A stretch of 64,000 bases of DNA from contig CP058732.1 in assembly GCA_013414795.1 (NCBI GenBank), forward strand, positions 1,835,950 to 1,899,949, read 5' to 3'. Every line of letters starts with the position of its first letter. Positions within the stretch are counted from its first letter, which is position 1. The position numbers and the translations under genes were made by a program. The notes beneath the pieces were generated by a model. That model saw only the letters and a program-made list of their open reading frames with translations, was not told where the DNA came from and did not search any database. Positions 45,803-54,719 of the stretch are shown one piece after another. Source of the DNA: Candidatus Kapaibacterium sp. Its GTDB lineage: Bacteria; Bacteroidota; Ignavibacteria; Kapaibacteriales; UBA2268.

Positions 45803-48280
45803 ATGCTCCAATTACCTTTGCCCAATAGAATTTTAATTTTACTACTTTTGCTTTTAGATTTAACTTTTGTTCATTCAAACGAAAAATTTCCTTTACGAAT
45901 CGAACGAATAAGCACGGATTACAACGGCGTCGCTTTCAATGGGAAAAACATTCTTGCCTACGGCAAATATGGTATCATTACATATTCAACTGATAAAGGT
46001 GAAACCTGGAACCAAATTTGTCTTGGAGATAAACTTGACATTTTGAAAATCATCGAATTAGATGGCGATTTCTACGCACTTACCCCATATTCAATTTTAA
46101 AAAGTACGGACGACGGCTTGAACTGGGTTCAGCGTCCATTTTTCGACGAACCAACATTTAGAGATTTCACTTCCGACGGAAAATTCTTCTATATTATTAG
46201 CGAAAAGGCTATTTTTCGAATTGACCACTTGCTAAAAGGTAACCTTGAAACTTTTTACCAATTTGAATTTTCTTCGCTCAATGAAATTGAAATTCTTGAC
46301 AAGTACCTTTTTTGTATTGAAAGTTGGTACTACATTTACAAGATCAATATTGAAACAAAGGAAAGTACAATAATAGACCTTCATCAAACAGTATTAAAGA
46401 GCGAGACTATTGTCCGAGATATTTCACATTTGAAAGTTTTTGGTTCCACAATATTTGTTTTAGCCGAAAATATTAACCAAAATAATTCACTATACAATCA
46501 GCCAGAATATGCAGATATTAATATCCGCCACTATCTCTTAAAATCCTCCGATTATGGAGAAAACTGGGAAATTTCCACTCGAAATGTTCGTTTGACGAAA
46601 GAGTACCAAATTTTTGACGACACCGTTTATTTCTTAACACACAAAGGTTGGAAGGACACTCTCAATTTCAATTACTATTACACGATAACATATTTCAAAA
46701 TTGATTCATCTGGAAATGAAAAAGAAATTAATAACAACGAACTTCTTGACCGAAGTATAGATATTTATACTGGAGAATTTGAAAGTTTTGCCCCAAACAC
46801 TTTTCGTGTCAATATGTTTACAAAAATTGATAATGAAACAATCATTGCCGTTGGACCAAATAAGACAATTTTACGCTCGAAAAATAACGGGGCAAACTGG
46901 GAATTAGTTAGTTACTTTAAGCCAATAGTTGGTTCAATTAAGGAAGTCAAATTTTTCTCAAAAGATACAATCTTGGTTTTAACAAGTATTCGGCCATTTA
47001 TTTATGTATCTTTCAATGGGGGCGCAACTTTTTTACCACCAAAGAGAAACATTGAAAATTTCCCAAATGGTCTTGACGTAATAATTGTTTGGGACGATGG
47101 GACATTCGCTTTGATTAATCAAAGAAACTTTTTGCATACAATAATAAAAGACAGTTCAAATTATACCATTATTTATGATTCAACAATTTTTGAAATTTTT
47201 TACTCCAAAGATTTTGGTCAAAGTTTTTCAAAAAAGAAATTTAAGAGAAGTTATATTTTAAACAATGATTCATTAGGTTTTAAAATTGTGTCTAAAAAAG
47301 TTTACAACGATAAACTCCTTCTCACTTTCGGTGCTCGATTATTTAGACAAGTTGATACCATTCCCGACACGTATTTTTATTTCTTTGATAAGTCTTTCAA
47401 CGTTACCGACTCAGTCGTTATTCCAAAGAAAGTGTTGAATGAATATTCTCATCTGCTTGTTGATTCGACTATTTTCTTCATTGATAACCCTTTTCTTCTT
47501 CGAACTTCTGATTTTGGAAAGCATTGGGACACTTTGTACACAACTCTAAGTGATAACAATAGTTTTATTTTTTATTACAAAAACAACTTGCTGATTAATA
47601 AAATCATCGTCCCTAAACCTGGAACTTTCATTGAAAAAATGCTAATTTTCGACTTACAGAATTTCTCTATGGACTCGATTGAAACTTATCCTTTCCCTAT
47701 GAGTTTTTTTAATTACAACGACACAATTTTTGGCTATAAACCCTACAAACCTATTCTTTACAAATTCCCACTTGGAATAGAAAATATTAGAAATTTTGAT
47801 TCAATCGACATAGCACAATTACTAAACGAAGAGGGTTCATTTATTGATAAAATTCAAAATGAAAGTGGCATCGGAATTTGCCATATACTCAAAAAAGTTG
47901 GAAGTGTATTTTATTCAACCTATTCCGAACTTAACCTTGCAAAAATAGTCTACGATGAACCGAAATACTTGCCCGTGGAACCAAAAACGGACCGTGACAT
48001 TGTCTACTTCTACCACACTCCCCCCTATCCAATGCCAGCTCGGAACATTGTTCAAATAAAGATTTATTGGGATGGAATTTTGCATTTGAACGAGGCACTC
48101 CTCGGGGTTTACGATGTTATGGGGAACAAGGTTGAGGACAAAGAGCGAATAAGAGTCGCACTTCGAGATAACGGATATGGCGAAATAGAATGGGAATGCA
48201 GTGAAGTGCCTGCTGGTCCCTACTTCATCCTTTTGCGTTGGACTGGCGGAAGCAAATCCATACCCGTCGTTGTGGAATAG
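45803..48280 (+). CDS. Secreted BNR/beta-propeller protein, copy A
   Basis: 825 residues. Signal peptide (about 1-25). At least five BNR/Asp-box-like motifs appear: YSTDKGETW (about 56), KSTDDGLNW, KSSDYGENW, RSKNNGANW and RTSDFGKHW. They point to a sialidase- or VPS10-type beta-propeller. The last 80 residues (YPMPARNIVQI, YDVMGNK, PAGPYFILLRW) resemble a type IX sorting domain. Its neighbour 48655-51144 is a paralogue. I see no catalytic residues of sialidases; a surface binding role is inferred. The 227-bp upstream gap is T-rich (45720-45770) and otherwise shows nothing. Confidence 0.85.
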   Translation: MLQLPLPNRILILLLLLLDLTFVHSNEKFPLRIERISTDYNGVAFNGKNILAYGKYGIITYSTDKGETWNQICLGDKLDILKIIELDGDFYALTPYSILKSTDDGLNWVQRPFFDEPTFRDFTSDGKFFYIISEKAIFRIDHLLKGNLETFYQFEFSSLNEIEILDKYLFCIESWYYIYKINIETKESTIIDLHQTVLKSETIVRDISHLKVFGSTIFVLAENINQNNSLYNQPEYADINIRHYLLKSSDYGENWEISTRNVRLTKEYQIFDDTVYFLTHKGWKDTLNFNYYYTITYFKIDSSGNEKEINNNELLDRSIDIYTGEFESFAPNTFRVNMFTKIDNETIIAVGPNKTILRSKNNGANWELVSYFKPIVGSIKEVKFFSKDTILVLTSIRPFIYVSFNGGATFLPPKRNIENFPNGLDVIIVWDDGTFALINQRNFLHTIIKDSSNYTIIYDSTIFEIFYSKDFGQSFSKKKFKRSYILNNDSLGFKIVSKKVYNDKLLLTFGARLFRQVDTIPDTYFYFFDKSFNVTDSVVIPKKVLNEYSHLLVDSTIFFIDNPFLLRTSDFGKHWDTLYTTLSDNNSFIFYYKNNLLINKIIVPKPGTFIEKMLIFDLQNFSMDSIETYPFPMSFFNYNDTIFGYKPYKPILYKFPLGIENIRNFDSIDIAQLLNEEGSFIDKIQNESGIGICHILKKVGSVFYSTYSELNLAKIVYDEPKYLPVEPKTDRDIVYFYHTPPYPMPARNIVQIKIYWDGILHLNEALLGVYDVMGNKVEDKERIRVALRDNGYGEIEWECSEVPAGPYFILLRWTGGSKSIPVVVE

Positions 48281-48346
48281 TTTTTTCTAAAATTTGCGAT
48301 TGCGATATACCATTTTCAATTTGCATATTTCAAAATTTATTTATAA

Positions 48347-48568
48347 TTTGCAAACAACCAGCCGAAGCGAAGTTATGTTGATTTTTTACAACATTGTAAG
48401 CGAGGTTATTCAAGTTCTTCGACCAGTAACTATGCTTTTGCCATACAGAGAGAGAGAGAGAGAGCAGTTCAACTCGGAGTAAATGGTCTGAATATACATC
48501 CCTTTGGCACAGATGTTCCCAATGCCGTGGACCACCAAAAAGGAGTAAACCGATTGAAAAGCCCTTAA
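48347..48568 (+). pseudogene. Coding-like remnant between the paralogues
   Basis: The 374-bp gap between the two propeller genes contains this open frame without an ATG; a stop codon precedes it at 48344. It translates to a plausible mixed-composition segment containing SNYAFAIQRERERAV and HPFGTDVPNAVDHQ, and the minus-strand frame is also long, so coding potential is ambiguous. GC appears higher than in the flanks. The (AG)9 tract in its middle gives RERERER. I do not recognise the family; it may be a degraded gene or an interspersed repeat. Confidence 0.3.
48447..48464. repeat. (AG)9 dinucleotide tract
   Basis: Eighteen bases of uninterrupted AG. Such microsatellites are unusual in bacteria and prone to slippage. 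It sits inside the coding-like remnant at 48347-48568, where a change of copy number would shift the frame. Confidence 0.95.
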
Positions 48569-48600
48569 TATAAATCTTTTGTCGCTCTTTGAAAATTTTC

Positions 48601-48631
48601 TTGTAAAAATTCTTTAAAAAATGTATTTTTG
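48601..48631 (+). promoter_or_regulatory. Candidate promoter of propeller copy B
   Basis: TTG (48601-48603), 20-base spacer, TATTTTTG (48624-48631, exact TAnnTTTG), 23 bp before ATG 48655. It is the best match to the full Bacteroidota pattern in the window. Confidence 0.5.
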
Positions 48632-48654
48632 TCCAACCATCTTTGGAGATAAAG

Positions 48655-51144
48655 ATGAAAAAATATATTTTTCTTTTTATAATATTAATTGCTGTTGTGT
48701 TTTTTAACACAAAAAGTTTGTATACCCAAAATAAAATCAACTTTGGTTTAGAACCTATCGGCACGGATTACAACGGCGTTATAACAAATGGTTACATTAC
48801 CCTTGCTTATGGAAAATACGGAATAATTACATATTCTACTGACGGGGGAGACTCGTGGAAACAAATTTCATTGGGGGCTAAACTCGATATTCTGAAAATT
48901 GTTGAAATTCAAGGCATCTTTTATGCATTAACTCCATACTCAATTCTTAAAAGTACTGACAATGGGTTGAATTGGACACAACGACAACTCTTCGATGAAC
49001 CCGAGTTGGTTGACTTTACTTTTGATGAGCAATTTTTTTACCTGGCAACAAAGAATAAGATTTTTCGCATTGGTATTGATTTAACAAATCAACCAGAGCC
49101 TTATTTTGATTTTGATGAATTTACTTCATTTTCTGAAATTGCTTATCTAAATAATTATTTGTTTTGCATCGAAAGCAAATATTACATTTTTAGAATAAAT
49201 TTAATAGACAAAAAAATCGATACCATCGATTTCCACGAAAGTGTTCTAGGAAAAAGTTCAATGTGTCGAGATATTTCACATCTTAAGGTTTACGATTCCA
49301 CTATTTATATTCTTGCAGAAAACATTTATCAAAACAATAAGCAAATCGCAGACCCAAGATTTGCAGATATGAATATCACTCACTGCCTTTTGAAATCGAA
49401 AGATTATGGAGAAAACTGGAAAGTTGTTACTTCAGGCGTAAGATTGACAAAGGAGTACCAAATTGTTAATGATACCCTATACTTTTTGACCCATAAAGCA
49501 ATTAAGTTTAATGTTGATGACTATTTTTACTCGATTGGTTACTTTAAGTATAATCCCGTTGACAAAAATGAAGAAGAAATTAACCCAAATGATACATTGG
49601 AATATATGATTCCCATTTATTTAGGTTCTCCTGTTGATATTTCAGTACCAAATACCTTTAAAGTTAACAGTTTTACATACTTGAATAGTGATACCATTAT
49701 TGCAGTCGGTCCAAACAAAACCATATTGAGGTCAACCAACGGCGGTCGAAAATGGGATTTAATTTCGTACTTCAAACCATTAAATACTCTTTCAATATCA
49801 AACCAAAATGTGAAATTTTTGGGTAATGATACAATTATTATTTTACCAGAATATAAACCATATTTTTTCATTTCATTCGATGGAGGTTGTACTTTTTTAC
49901 CTCCAAAACGAAGTGCGATAAACTTTCCCCGATCAACTGGCGAGTCTTTAATTTTCAAAAATGGAAATTTGGGATTTATTAACACTAAAAACTTTACGCA
50001 TAGAGAAAAAATCGATGATTCAACATCAGTTTTAAAATATGATTCTATTCATTTTGAAATATACTTTTCTAAGGATTTTGGAGAAAGTTTTGAGTTTAAG
50101 ATTTTCAAAAGAGAAAACATTTTATTCACAGACTCAGTTAGGTACTCATTAGACAAAATATTTCCATATAAAGACTTTTACATATGTGTTTTCAATCGGT
50201 ATTTTACAAAACAACTAAACAAATTAAATTTTCCTATTTTTCTTTATGTTTTTGATTCAAATTTCAACGTTACCGACTCTATTGCATTGGAAGAATTTGA
50301 ATGGTTCTATAGTGGAAATTTAATAGTTGAAGATACAATCTTCTTTCTTTTAAAAGAACCCAATATTTTCTATTCTACCGATTTTGGTAGAAGTTGGAAA
50401 ATTCTTGGATATGATTTGAAACCGAATGACTATTTAAACCTCCATTACAAAAATTATCTTTTGATAAAACGCATCAATCAAATTGGTCCTCAAAAATATT
50501 TAGATAAAATAATTCTGTTCAATTTATATACCCAAGAACTTGATTCTTCTGCCACATTAGAGTCCTCTGATTTTACATTCTTTATATATAATGACACGCT
50601 TTTATGTTATAGCAACGGCTATCTTTATAAATTCCCAAATAACGACGATTTTTTACACAACTATGATTCAGTCGATGTTGTCGAACTATTGGGAAATCCT
50701 TCAATTATTAACTCCTGTGTAACCAGTAAAAGCAATACCTATTTTCTAACTCTAAATGAAGTTGGTTCTGGGTTATTTAATAAAGTTTATGAACTTAACC
50801 TTACAAAAATAGTCTACGAAGAACCGAAATACTTGCCTGTAGAACCAAAGACGGACGGGGACTTTGTCTACTTGTACTACACTCCACCATATCCAATACC
50901 AGCAGTGAATTACTTCAAAACTCGTTTGTATTGGGATACACCATATATTGAAAAGGATTTCGACATTAAGGTTTATGATGTTTTTGGGAATTGTATGAAT
51001 CAACCAAAATTTGATTTACTGGCAACGGATTCAGCCTCGGGTATCTTAAAAGTTGATTGCAGTAATCTTTCGAATGGTGTTTATTCAATTGTGATAAAAT
51101 TAAACAAAAAGATTTTCAATATTCCATTTGTAGTGTTTAAATAG
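48655..51144 (+). CDS. Secreted BNR/beta-propeller protein, copy B
   Basis: 829 residues from ATG 48655, preferred over the in-frame TTG 48643 because GGAG lies 6 bases before it and the signal peptide then begins at residue 1 (MKKYIFLFIILIAVVFF). It is collinear with copy A along its whole length: TDYNGV, AYGKYGIITYSTD, KLDILKI, FYALTPYSILKSTD and PKYLPVEPKTD recur in order. The BNR motifs are YSTDGGDSW, KSTDNGLNW, KSKDYGENW, RSTNGGRKW and YSTDFGRSW. The C-terminus again resembles a type IX sorting domain. Tandem duplication with considerable divergence. Confidence 0.86.
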   Translation: MKKYIFLFIILIAVVFFNTKSLYTQNKINFGLEPIGTDYNGVITNGYITLAYGKYGIITYSTDGGDSWKQISLGAKLDILKIVEIQGIFYALTPYSILKSTDNGLNWTQRQLFDEPELVDFTFDEQFFYLATKNKIFRIGIDLTNQPEPYFDFDEFTSFSEIAYLNNYLFCIESKYYIFRINLIDKKIDTIDFHESVLGKSSMCRDISHLKVYDSTIYILAENIYQNNKQIADPRFADMNITHCLLKSKDYGENWKVVTSGVRLTKEYQIVNDTLYFLTHKAIKFNVDDYFYSIGYFKYNPVDKNEEEINPNDTLEYMIPIYLGSPVDISVPNTFKVNSFTYLNSDTIIAVGPNKTILRSTNGGRKWDLISYFKPLNTLSISNQNVKFLGNDTIIILPEYKPYFFISFDGGCTFLPPKRSAINFPRSTGESLIFKNGNLGFINTKNFTHREKIDDSTSVLKYDSIHFEIYFSKDFGESFEFKIFKRENILFTDSVRYSLDKIFPYKDFYICVFNRYFTKQLNKLNFPIFLYVFDSNFNVTDSIALEEFEWFYSGNLIVEDTIFFLLKEPNIFYSTDFGRSWKILGYDLKPNDYLNLHYKNYLLIKRINQIGPQKYLDKIILFNLYTQELDSSATLESSDFTFFIYNDTLLCYSNGYLYKFPNNDDFLHNYDSVDVVELLGNPSIINSCVTSKSNTYFLTLNEVGSGLFNKVYELNLTKIVYEEPKYLPVEPKTDGDFVYLYYTPPYPIPAVNYFKTRLYWDTPYIEKDFDIKVYDVFGNCMNQPKFDLLATDSASGILKVDCSNLSNGVYSIVIKLNKKIFNIPFVVFK

Positions 51145-51271
51145 TTCTGAACTCAAAAAACAAAAAAAACAATGGAACTGCAAAACTTTTTCAAAAGTTA
51201 TTTCGGGTTTAAGTTGTTTCGATGTTTATAATTACAAGCAAAATACTTCATCTTGAATTGTAACTTTCCAC

Positions 51272-51299
51272 AGAAAAGCCACCAGGAATTGGTGGCTTT
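51272..51299 (-). terminator. Terminator after the deoxyhypusine-synthase-like gene
   Basis: AAAGCCACCA (51299-51290 on the minus strand) pairs with TGGTGGCTTT (51284-51275), loop of five, then TTTTCTG; the T-run is short. It lies in the 223-bp gap between convergent genes. Confidence 0.6.
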
Positions 51300-51367
51300 G
51301 GTGAATTTCAAACTTTGCAAAAGTCAAAATCTAACTTAAGAATCAATCAAGTAGAAGCAATTAAAAG

Positions 51368-52414
51368 TTATTTGGCTACTGTTTCTGGAATTTGTTGTAA
51401 ATAATCGTTATATCTTTTTCTTGTTCTTTGCTTCCAGTTTCCTTTGTGATACCCATAAGAGGCAAGGATTGGAAATGCAAGAGTTGCTTCGGCAAAAACC
51501 ATTTGTTCGTAAGTGGTCTCAACCTTGCCCCAGGAACTGGCTTCTTTCAAAGTTGAACCACTCAAACCGCCGTCACGCTCGTCGGCAACAGTGATTTGAA
51601 TTGCATACTTGTGCATTGGTGCTTCGACACCAAGAATATCGCAAGCAACAACGACGTCTTGGGTGAAATTCTTTGGCACTCCACCGCCAATCATCAAAAT
51701 TCCAGTTTCAATTGCTTTGATTTTTATCTTGGTGAGTTCAAGAAAATCTTTGGCTGAATCAATGGAAACAGTTGGTCCATTGGTATGGTATTGATGGTAG
51801 ACCAAGCCAAAACCAGCAGAGCAATCTGAAAAAGCGGGCACAAAAATTGGAACACCAAATTCATAAGCATTACGAACTACTGAATCCACGCCTTTATCGT
51901 TTTCAACAAGATATTTGCCCATCTCAACGATAAACTCACGGGAACTGTATGGTCGAGGCTCGATTTTCGAGGCAATTTCGGCAATGGTCATATCGCAAAT
52001 GCGAAGTTCTTCCTCATCAATGTATGTATCATAAATTCTATCTATCATCAACTCACGCAATTCGTTATCATCGACAAATGGAGTACCTTGGTAGTGCTTG
52101 AAACCAAGAGCCTCGAAGAAATCTTGGTCGACGATTATTGCTCCAGTTGAAACAATCACATCGACCATATTGTTGCGAATCATATCGACGACGATTTTCT
52201 TCAAACCAGCACTAAAAAGTGAACCAGCCAGAGTGAGAATCACAGTGCAATTTTTATCCGAAAGCATCATATCGAAAATTTTGGAGGCTCGATGCAAATT
52301 TCTTGCTTGAAATGCCATCTTTCCAAATGCTTCCACTAAATCGACAGTGTTGTGTTTTGTGATGTCAAAATGTTCAACTATCTTATCGGAACGCAAATAA
52401 TCTTCTTTTTTCAT
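51368..52414 (-). CDS. Deoxyhypusine synthase family protein
   Basis: 348 residues from ATG 52414, chosen over ATG 52429 because GGAG sits 9 bases before it and the upstream stop is one base away. NAD-dependent fold with the family features AGSLFSAGLKKIVVDMI, ETGILMIGGGVPKNF and the catalytic-lysine segment SSWGKVETT (Lys297). Eukaryotic enzymes modify eIF5A; bacteria have no eIF5A, so a polyamine substrate such as in homospermidine-type synthesis is the likelier role. This is inference from the family. Confidence 0.9.
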   Translation of the reverse strand: MKKEDYLRSDKIVEHFDITKHNTVDLVEAFGKMAFQARNLHRASKIFDMMLSDKNCTVILTLAGSLFSAGLKKIVVDMIRNNMVDVIVSTGAIIVDQDFFEALGFKHYQGTPFVDDNELRELMIDRIYDTYIDEEELRICDMTIAEIASKIEPRPYSSREFIVEMGKYLVENDKGVDSVVRNAYEFGVPIFVPAFSDCSAGFGLVYHQYHTNGPTVSIDSAKDFLELTKIKIKAIETGILMIGGGVPKNFTQDVVVACDILGVEAPMHKYAIQITVADERDGGLSGSTLKEASSWGKVETTYEQMVFAEATLAFPILASYGYHKGNWKQRTRKRYNDYLQQIPETVAK

Positions 52415-52415
52415 T

Positions 52416-53309
52416 TTACTTTTCTCCATATTTATTTAACTTTTTTGAATACTCTTTTAAGAACTTAATTTCTTCGGGCGTCAACGACTCCTTGCCTTTT
52501 TCTAAAATCTTGTCTAATATTCGATTCAAATTATCTTCTGTAAAGGAAAGATTGACTTTTATCTCTTCTTTCGGTAGGTTCGAAGCTTCATTCATTTCAG
52601 TTTCATTTTTTTTGGTAATCAATTCGTCCATTTCTTCGGATTCAAATTCTTCAAGTTTTTTGCGAAACGAAATAAAGTCCAGATAACGTTGTTGCAACAA
52701 TTCAATAGCAAAGGAGCAATTTTGTAAGTAAGAAAGCGAACCAACAAAAATGCCAACAAGGGCGAAGGAAAAAGAATTCACAAGAGTGTTTCGTTCGTAA
52801 ATGTAAGAATCAAGCATAGAAGCCATCAACCAAAAGAAAATAACAAAAGCAGTTTGCACCATACTTCGCAAAGGAAGCGTTTCGTATTGGCTAACGATTC
52901 TGAAATAAATTAAATAGTACAAAGTAATCAAATAAAACGAAAGTCCTTCCGTACCAACAAGATAAAAATTTTCCTTACCAAAAAGAGCAGTCGTTAGAAA
53001 TCCTTGCAAAAAGATGAAAATTACTAATGAAAGCAAGAAGTAATTTTTGTGAAAGCAATTTTCAACCTTTGGACCGAGCACCCAAAATGTGTAGGCAAAA
53101 AGAAAAGCCTCTGGGATTGAAAGCGAAACCAAAGGAAAAGTGAAAAGTCGCCATATTTGAATATCAAAGATTACCAAGCGTGGATTTAAAGCAAGAAGAG
53201 AGTATGCTATTTCATTTCCTATGAAATAGAAAACGATATGTGCCACAAGAAATATTCCAAGGAATACTCTCGATAGCGAAACTGTTTTATAGCGAAGTTC
53301 CATTACCAT
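52416..53309 (-). CDS. Rhomboid-like membrane protein without catalytic residues
   Basis: 297 residues. Six or so membrane helices occupy residues 10-200, with the conserved WRLFTFPLV loop near 53. In active rhomboids the serine is in GxSG; here the segment is GTEGLS (119-124) with Glu in the serine position, and the histidine helix reads SFALVGIFVG without His. The cytosolic tail (about 205-297) is charged and ends LTPEEIKFLKEYSKKL, a tail known from rhomboid relatives. A pseudorhomboid chaperone-like role is inferred. It overlaps nuoE by 23 bp. Confidence 0.8.
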   Translation of the reverse strand: MVMELRYKTVSLSRVFLGIFLVAHIVFYFIGNEIAYSLLALNPRLVIFDIQIWRLFTFPLVSLSIPEAFLFAYTFWVLGPKVENCFHKNYFLLSLVIFIFLQGFLTTALFGKENFYLVGTEGLSFYLITLYYLIYFRIVSQYETLPLRSMVQTAFVIFFWLMASMLDSYIYERNTLVNSFSFALVGIFVGSLSYLQNCSFAIELLQQRYLDFISFRKKLEEFESEEMDELITKKNETEMNEASNLPKEEIKVNLSFTEDNLNRILDKILEKGKESLTPEEIKFLKEYSKKLNKYGEK

Positions 53310-53787
53310 TTTTCAACTTTTCAAGAAGTTGGTCGACAAGAGGAATATCTAAATTTTCGTAGTAATCTTCATTAATAGCAATCATCGGAGCACCACCGCA
53401 AGCCCCCATACATTCAACCTCTTCAATTGAGAACAAGCCGTCGGGCGTAACCTCTCCGTTTTTAATCCCCAAACTTTCGCATAAGTGGTGGTAGATTTCT
53501 TCACCACCTCGAAGCATACAGGAAACATTCGTACAAACTTGAATATGATATTTACCCATCGGTTTTTTGAAGTACATCGTATAGAACGATACAACGCCGT
53601 CGACGTGGGACGGAGGCAAGTCTAACAACTTTGCAACATATTCAATTACTTCCTTGCTAATCCATCCAAACTTTTTTTGTGCCAACCAAAGAACCCCCAT
53701 CAATGCGGCTTGGGTTTGTGGGTATTTGGCTTTAATTTCTTCAACCCTTTTCAGTTCATTTTCATCGAATTTAATTTCCATATGCAA
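53287..53787 (-). CDS. nuoE: NADH-quinone oxidoreductase subunit E-like protein
   Basis: 166 residues: thioredoxin-like 2Fe-2S protein with the cluster cysteines Cys85, Cys90, Cys126 and Cys130 (VCTNVSC, ECMGAC). The N-terminal helical part (LMGVLWLAQKKFGWIS) is typical of NuoE and hydrogenase HoxE-type subunits. No nuoF or other complex I gene is adjacent, so the partner could be elsewhere or could be a hydrogenase or formate dehydrogenase. Followed by the rhomboid-like gene (23-bp overlap). Confidence 0.88.
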   Translation of the reverse strand: MHMEIKFDENELKRVEEIKAKYPQTQAALMGVLWLAQKKFGWISKEVIEYVAKLLDLPPSHVDGVVSFYTMYFKKPMGKYHIQVCTNVSCMLRGGEEIYHHLCESLGIKNGEVTPDGLFSIEEVECMGACGGAPMIAINEDYYENLDIPLVDQLLEKLKNGNGTSL

Positions 53788-53798
53788 AATAAAAAAAA

Positions 53799-53806
53799 CA
53801 AAATTA
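53799..53806 (-). promoter_or_regulatory. Candidate nuoE -7 element
   Basis: TAATTTTG on the minus strand, only 12 bp before ATG 53787, so the transcript would be nearly leaderless or start from ATG 53781. The flanking AATTTTGG resembles the yebC/leuS module. Confidence 0.3.
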
Positions 53807-53822
53807 CCAAAATTTTTCGAAG

Positions 53823-54716
53823 TTATTTAGCAAATGGCTTAATAAAAAGCAAAATCGATAGCCAATGTTTCAAAGTAATTGCAAGTTTATGTATCTTTGA
53901 AACTTTGATTTCTTTGTCGAAAACTCTAAACTTACTCAATTCAATTTTCTCCAACAAGCGGAAATATATTTCATCCATAACTTCTGCGGGAAATAATGTT
54001 ATCCTTTCGTCGGGATGTAAAAGGGAACGAGCCTTGTGGAAAAATTCCCTTGTTCGCTTGGTTTCGAATTCCATAAGTTCAACGAAATGGTCGTTGTAAA
54101 CCTCGTTAATCAAATCCTCCTCGCTGTAATCGAAATTTTGTAAATCTTCCAGAGGAATATAAATATAACCACGATCTTTGTCTTTCTTAACGTCCCGCAA
54201 AATATTTGTCAATTGCAATGCATACCCTAAATTAATAGCATAATTTCTCGTCTCGGCATATTTGTAACCAAAAATCTCAATCGTTATTAATCCAACAACG
54301 CTTGCCACACTGTAGCAATAGTCTTTAAGTTCCTGAAAAGTTTTGTATCTCTTTTGGAACAAATCTCGTCGGCAACCATCAATAAGAGTAACGATGTACT
54401 GCTTCGGTAAAGAGAACCGTTTTATGGCAAAGTACAAGGGATAGAAAATTGGACTTGGAATTGAATCGTTGTACAACTCATCAACAACAGCCAGCCAAAA
54501 CTTCAATCTTTTGTCTTTTTGAAGTGTTGACTTTTGGTCAACTCCTCCTTCGTCCACAATGTAATCTATGTAAGAAAAAAGAGAATAAATTGTGTTGATT
54601 GCCAATCTTTCTTCTTTGGGTAAAAATGAAAAAGCAAGTTGAAAGTTTGATTCTTTAACTTTGGGTGGTTCAACTCTTTCAAATGATGCCAAATCGAAAA
54701 CAGTCAAATGATTCAT
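53823..54716 (-). CDS. hpnD: Squalene/phytoene synthase family protein, HpnD-like
   Basis: 297 residues, all-alpha isoprenoid synthase. The two aspartate-rich regions are DYIVDE (about 51; Tyr replaces the second Asp of DDIVDE) and QLTNILRDVKKDKDRG (about 170), which hold the magnesium-diphosphate complex. With hpnC it would make presqualene diphosphate and hydroxysqualene; hpnE for the last step is absent here. It lies 3 bp after hpnC and 35 bp before nuoE. Confidence 0.85.
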   Translation of the reverse strand: MNHLTVFDLASFERVEPPKVKESNFQLAFSFLPKEERLAINTIYSLFSYIDYIVDEGGVDQKSTLQKDKRLKFWLAVVDELYNDSIPSPIFYPLYFAIKRFSLPKQYIVTLIDGCRRDLFQKRYKTFQELKDYCYSVASVVGLITIEIFGYKYAETRNYAINLGYALQLTNILRDVKKDKDRGYIYIPLEDLQNFDYSEEDLINEVYNDHFVELMEFETKRTREFFHKARSLLHPDERITLFPAEVMDEIYFRLLEKIELSKFRVFDKEIKVSKIHKLAITLKHWLSILLFIKPFAK

Positions 54717-54719
54717 TTC

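Noticed and set aside
48330-48764. 144-codon minus-strand open frame across the gap between the propeller genes
   Set aside because: It runs into the start of copy B in the wrong direction and has no ribosome site. Its sequence over the remnant is open only because both strands are. I kept only the plus-strand remnant, at low confidence.
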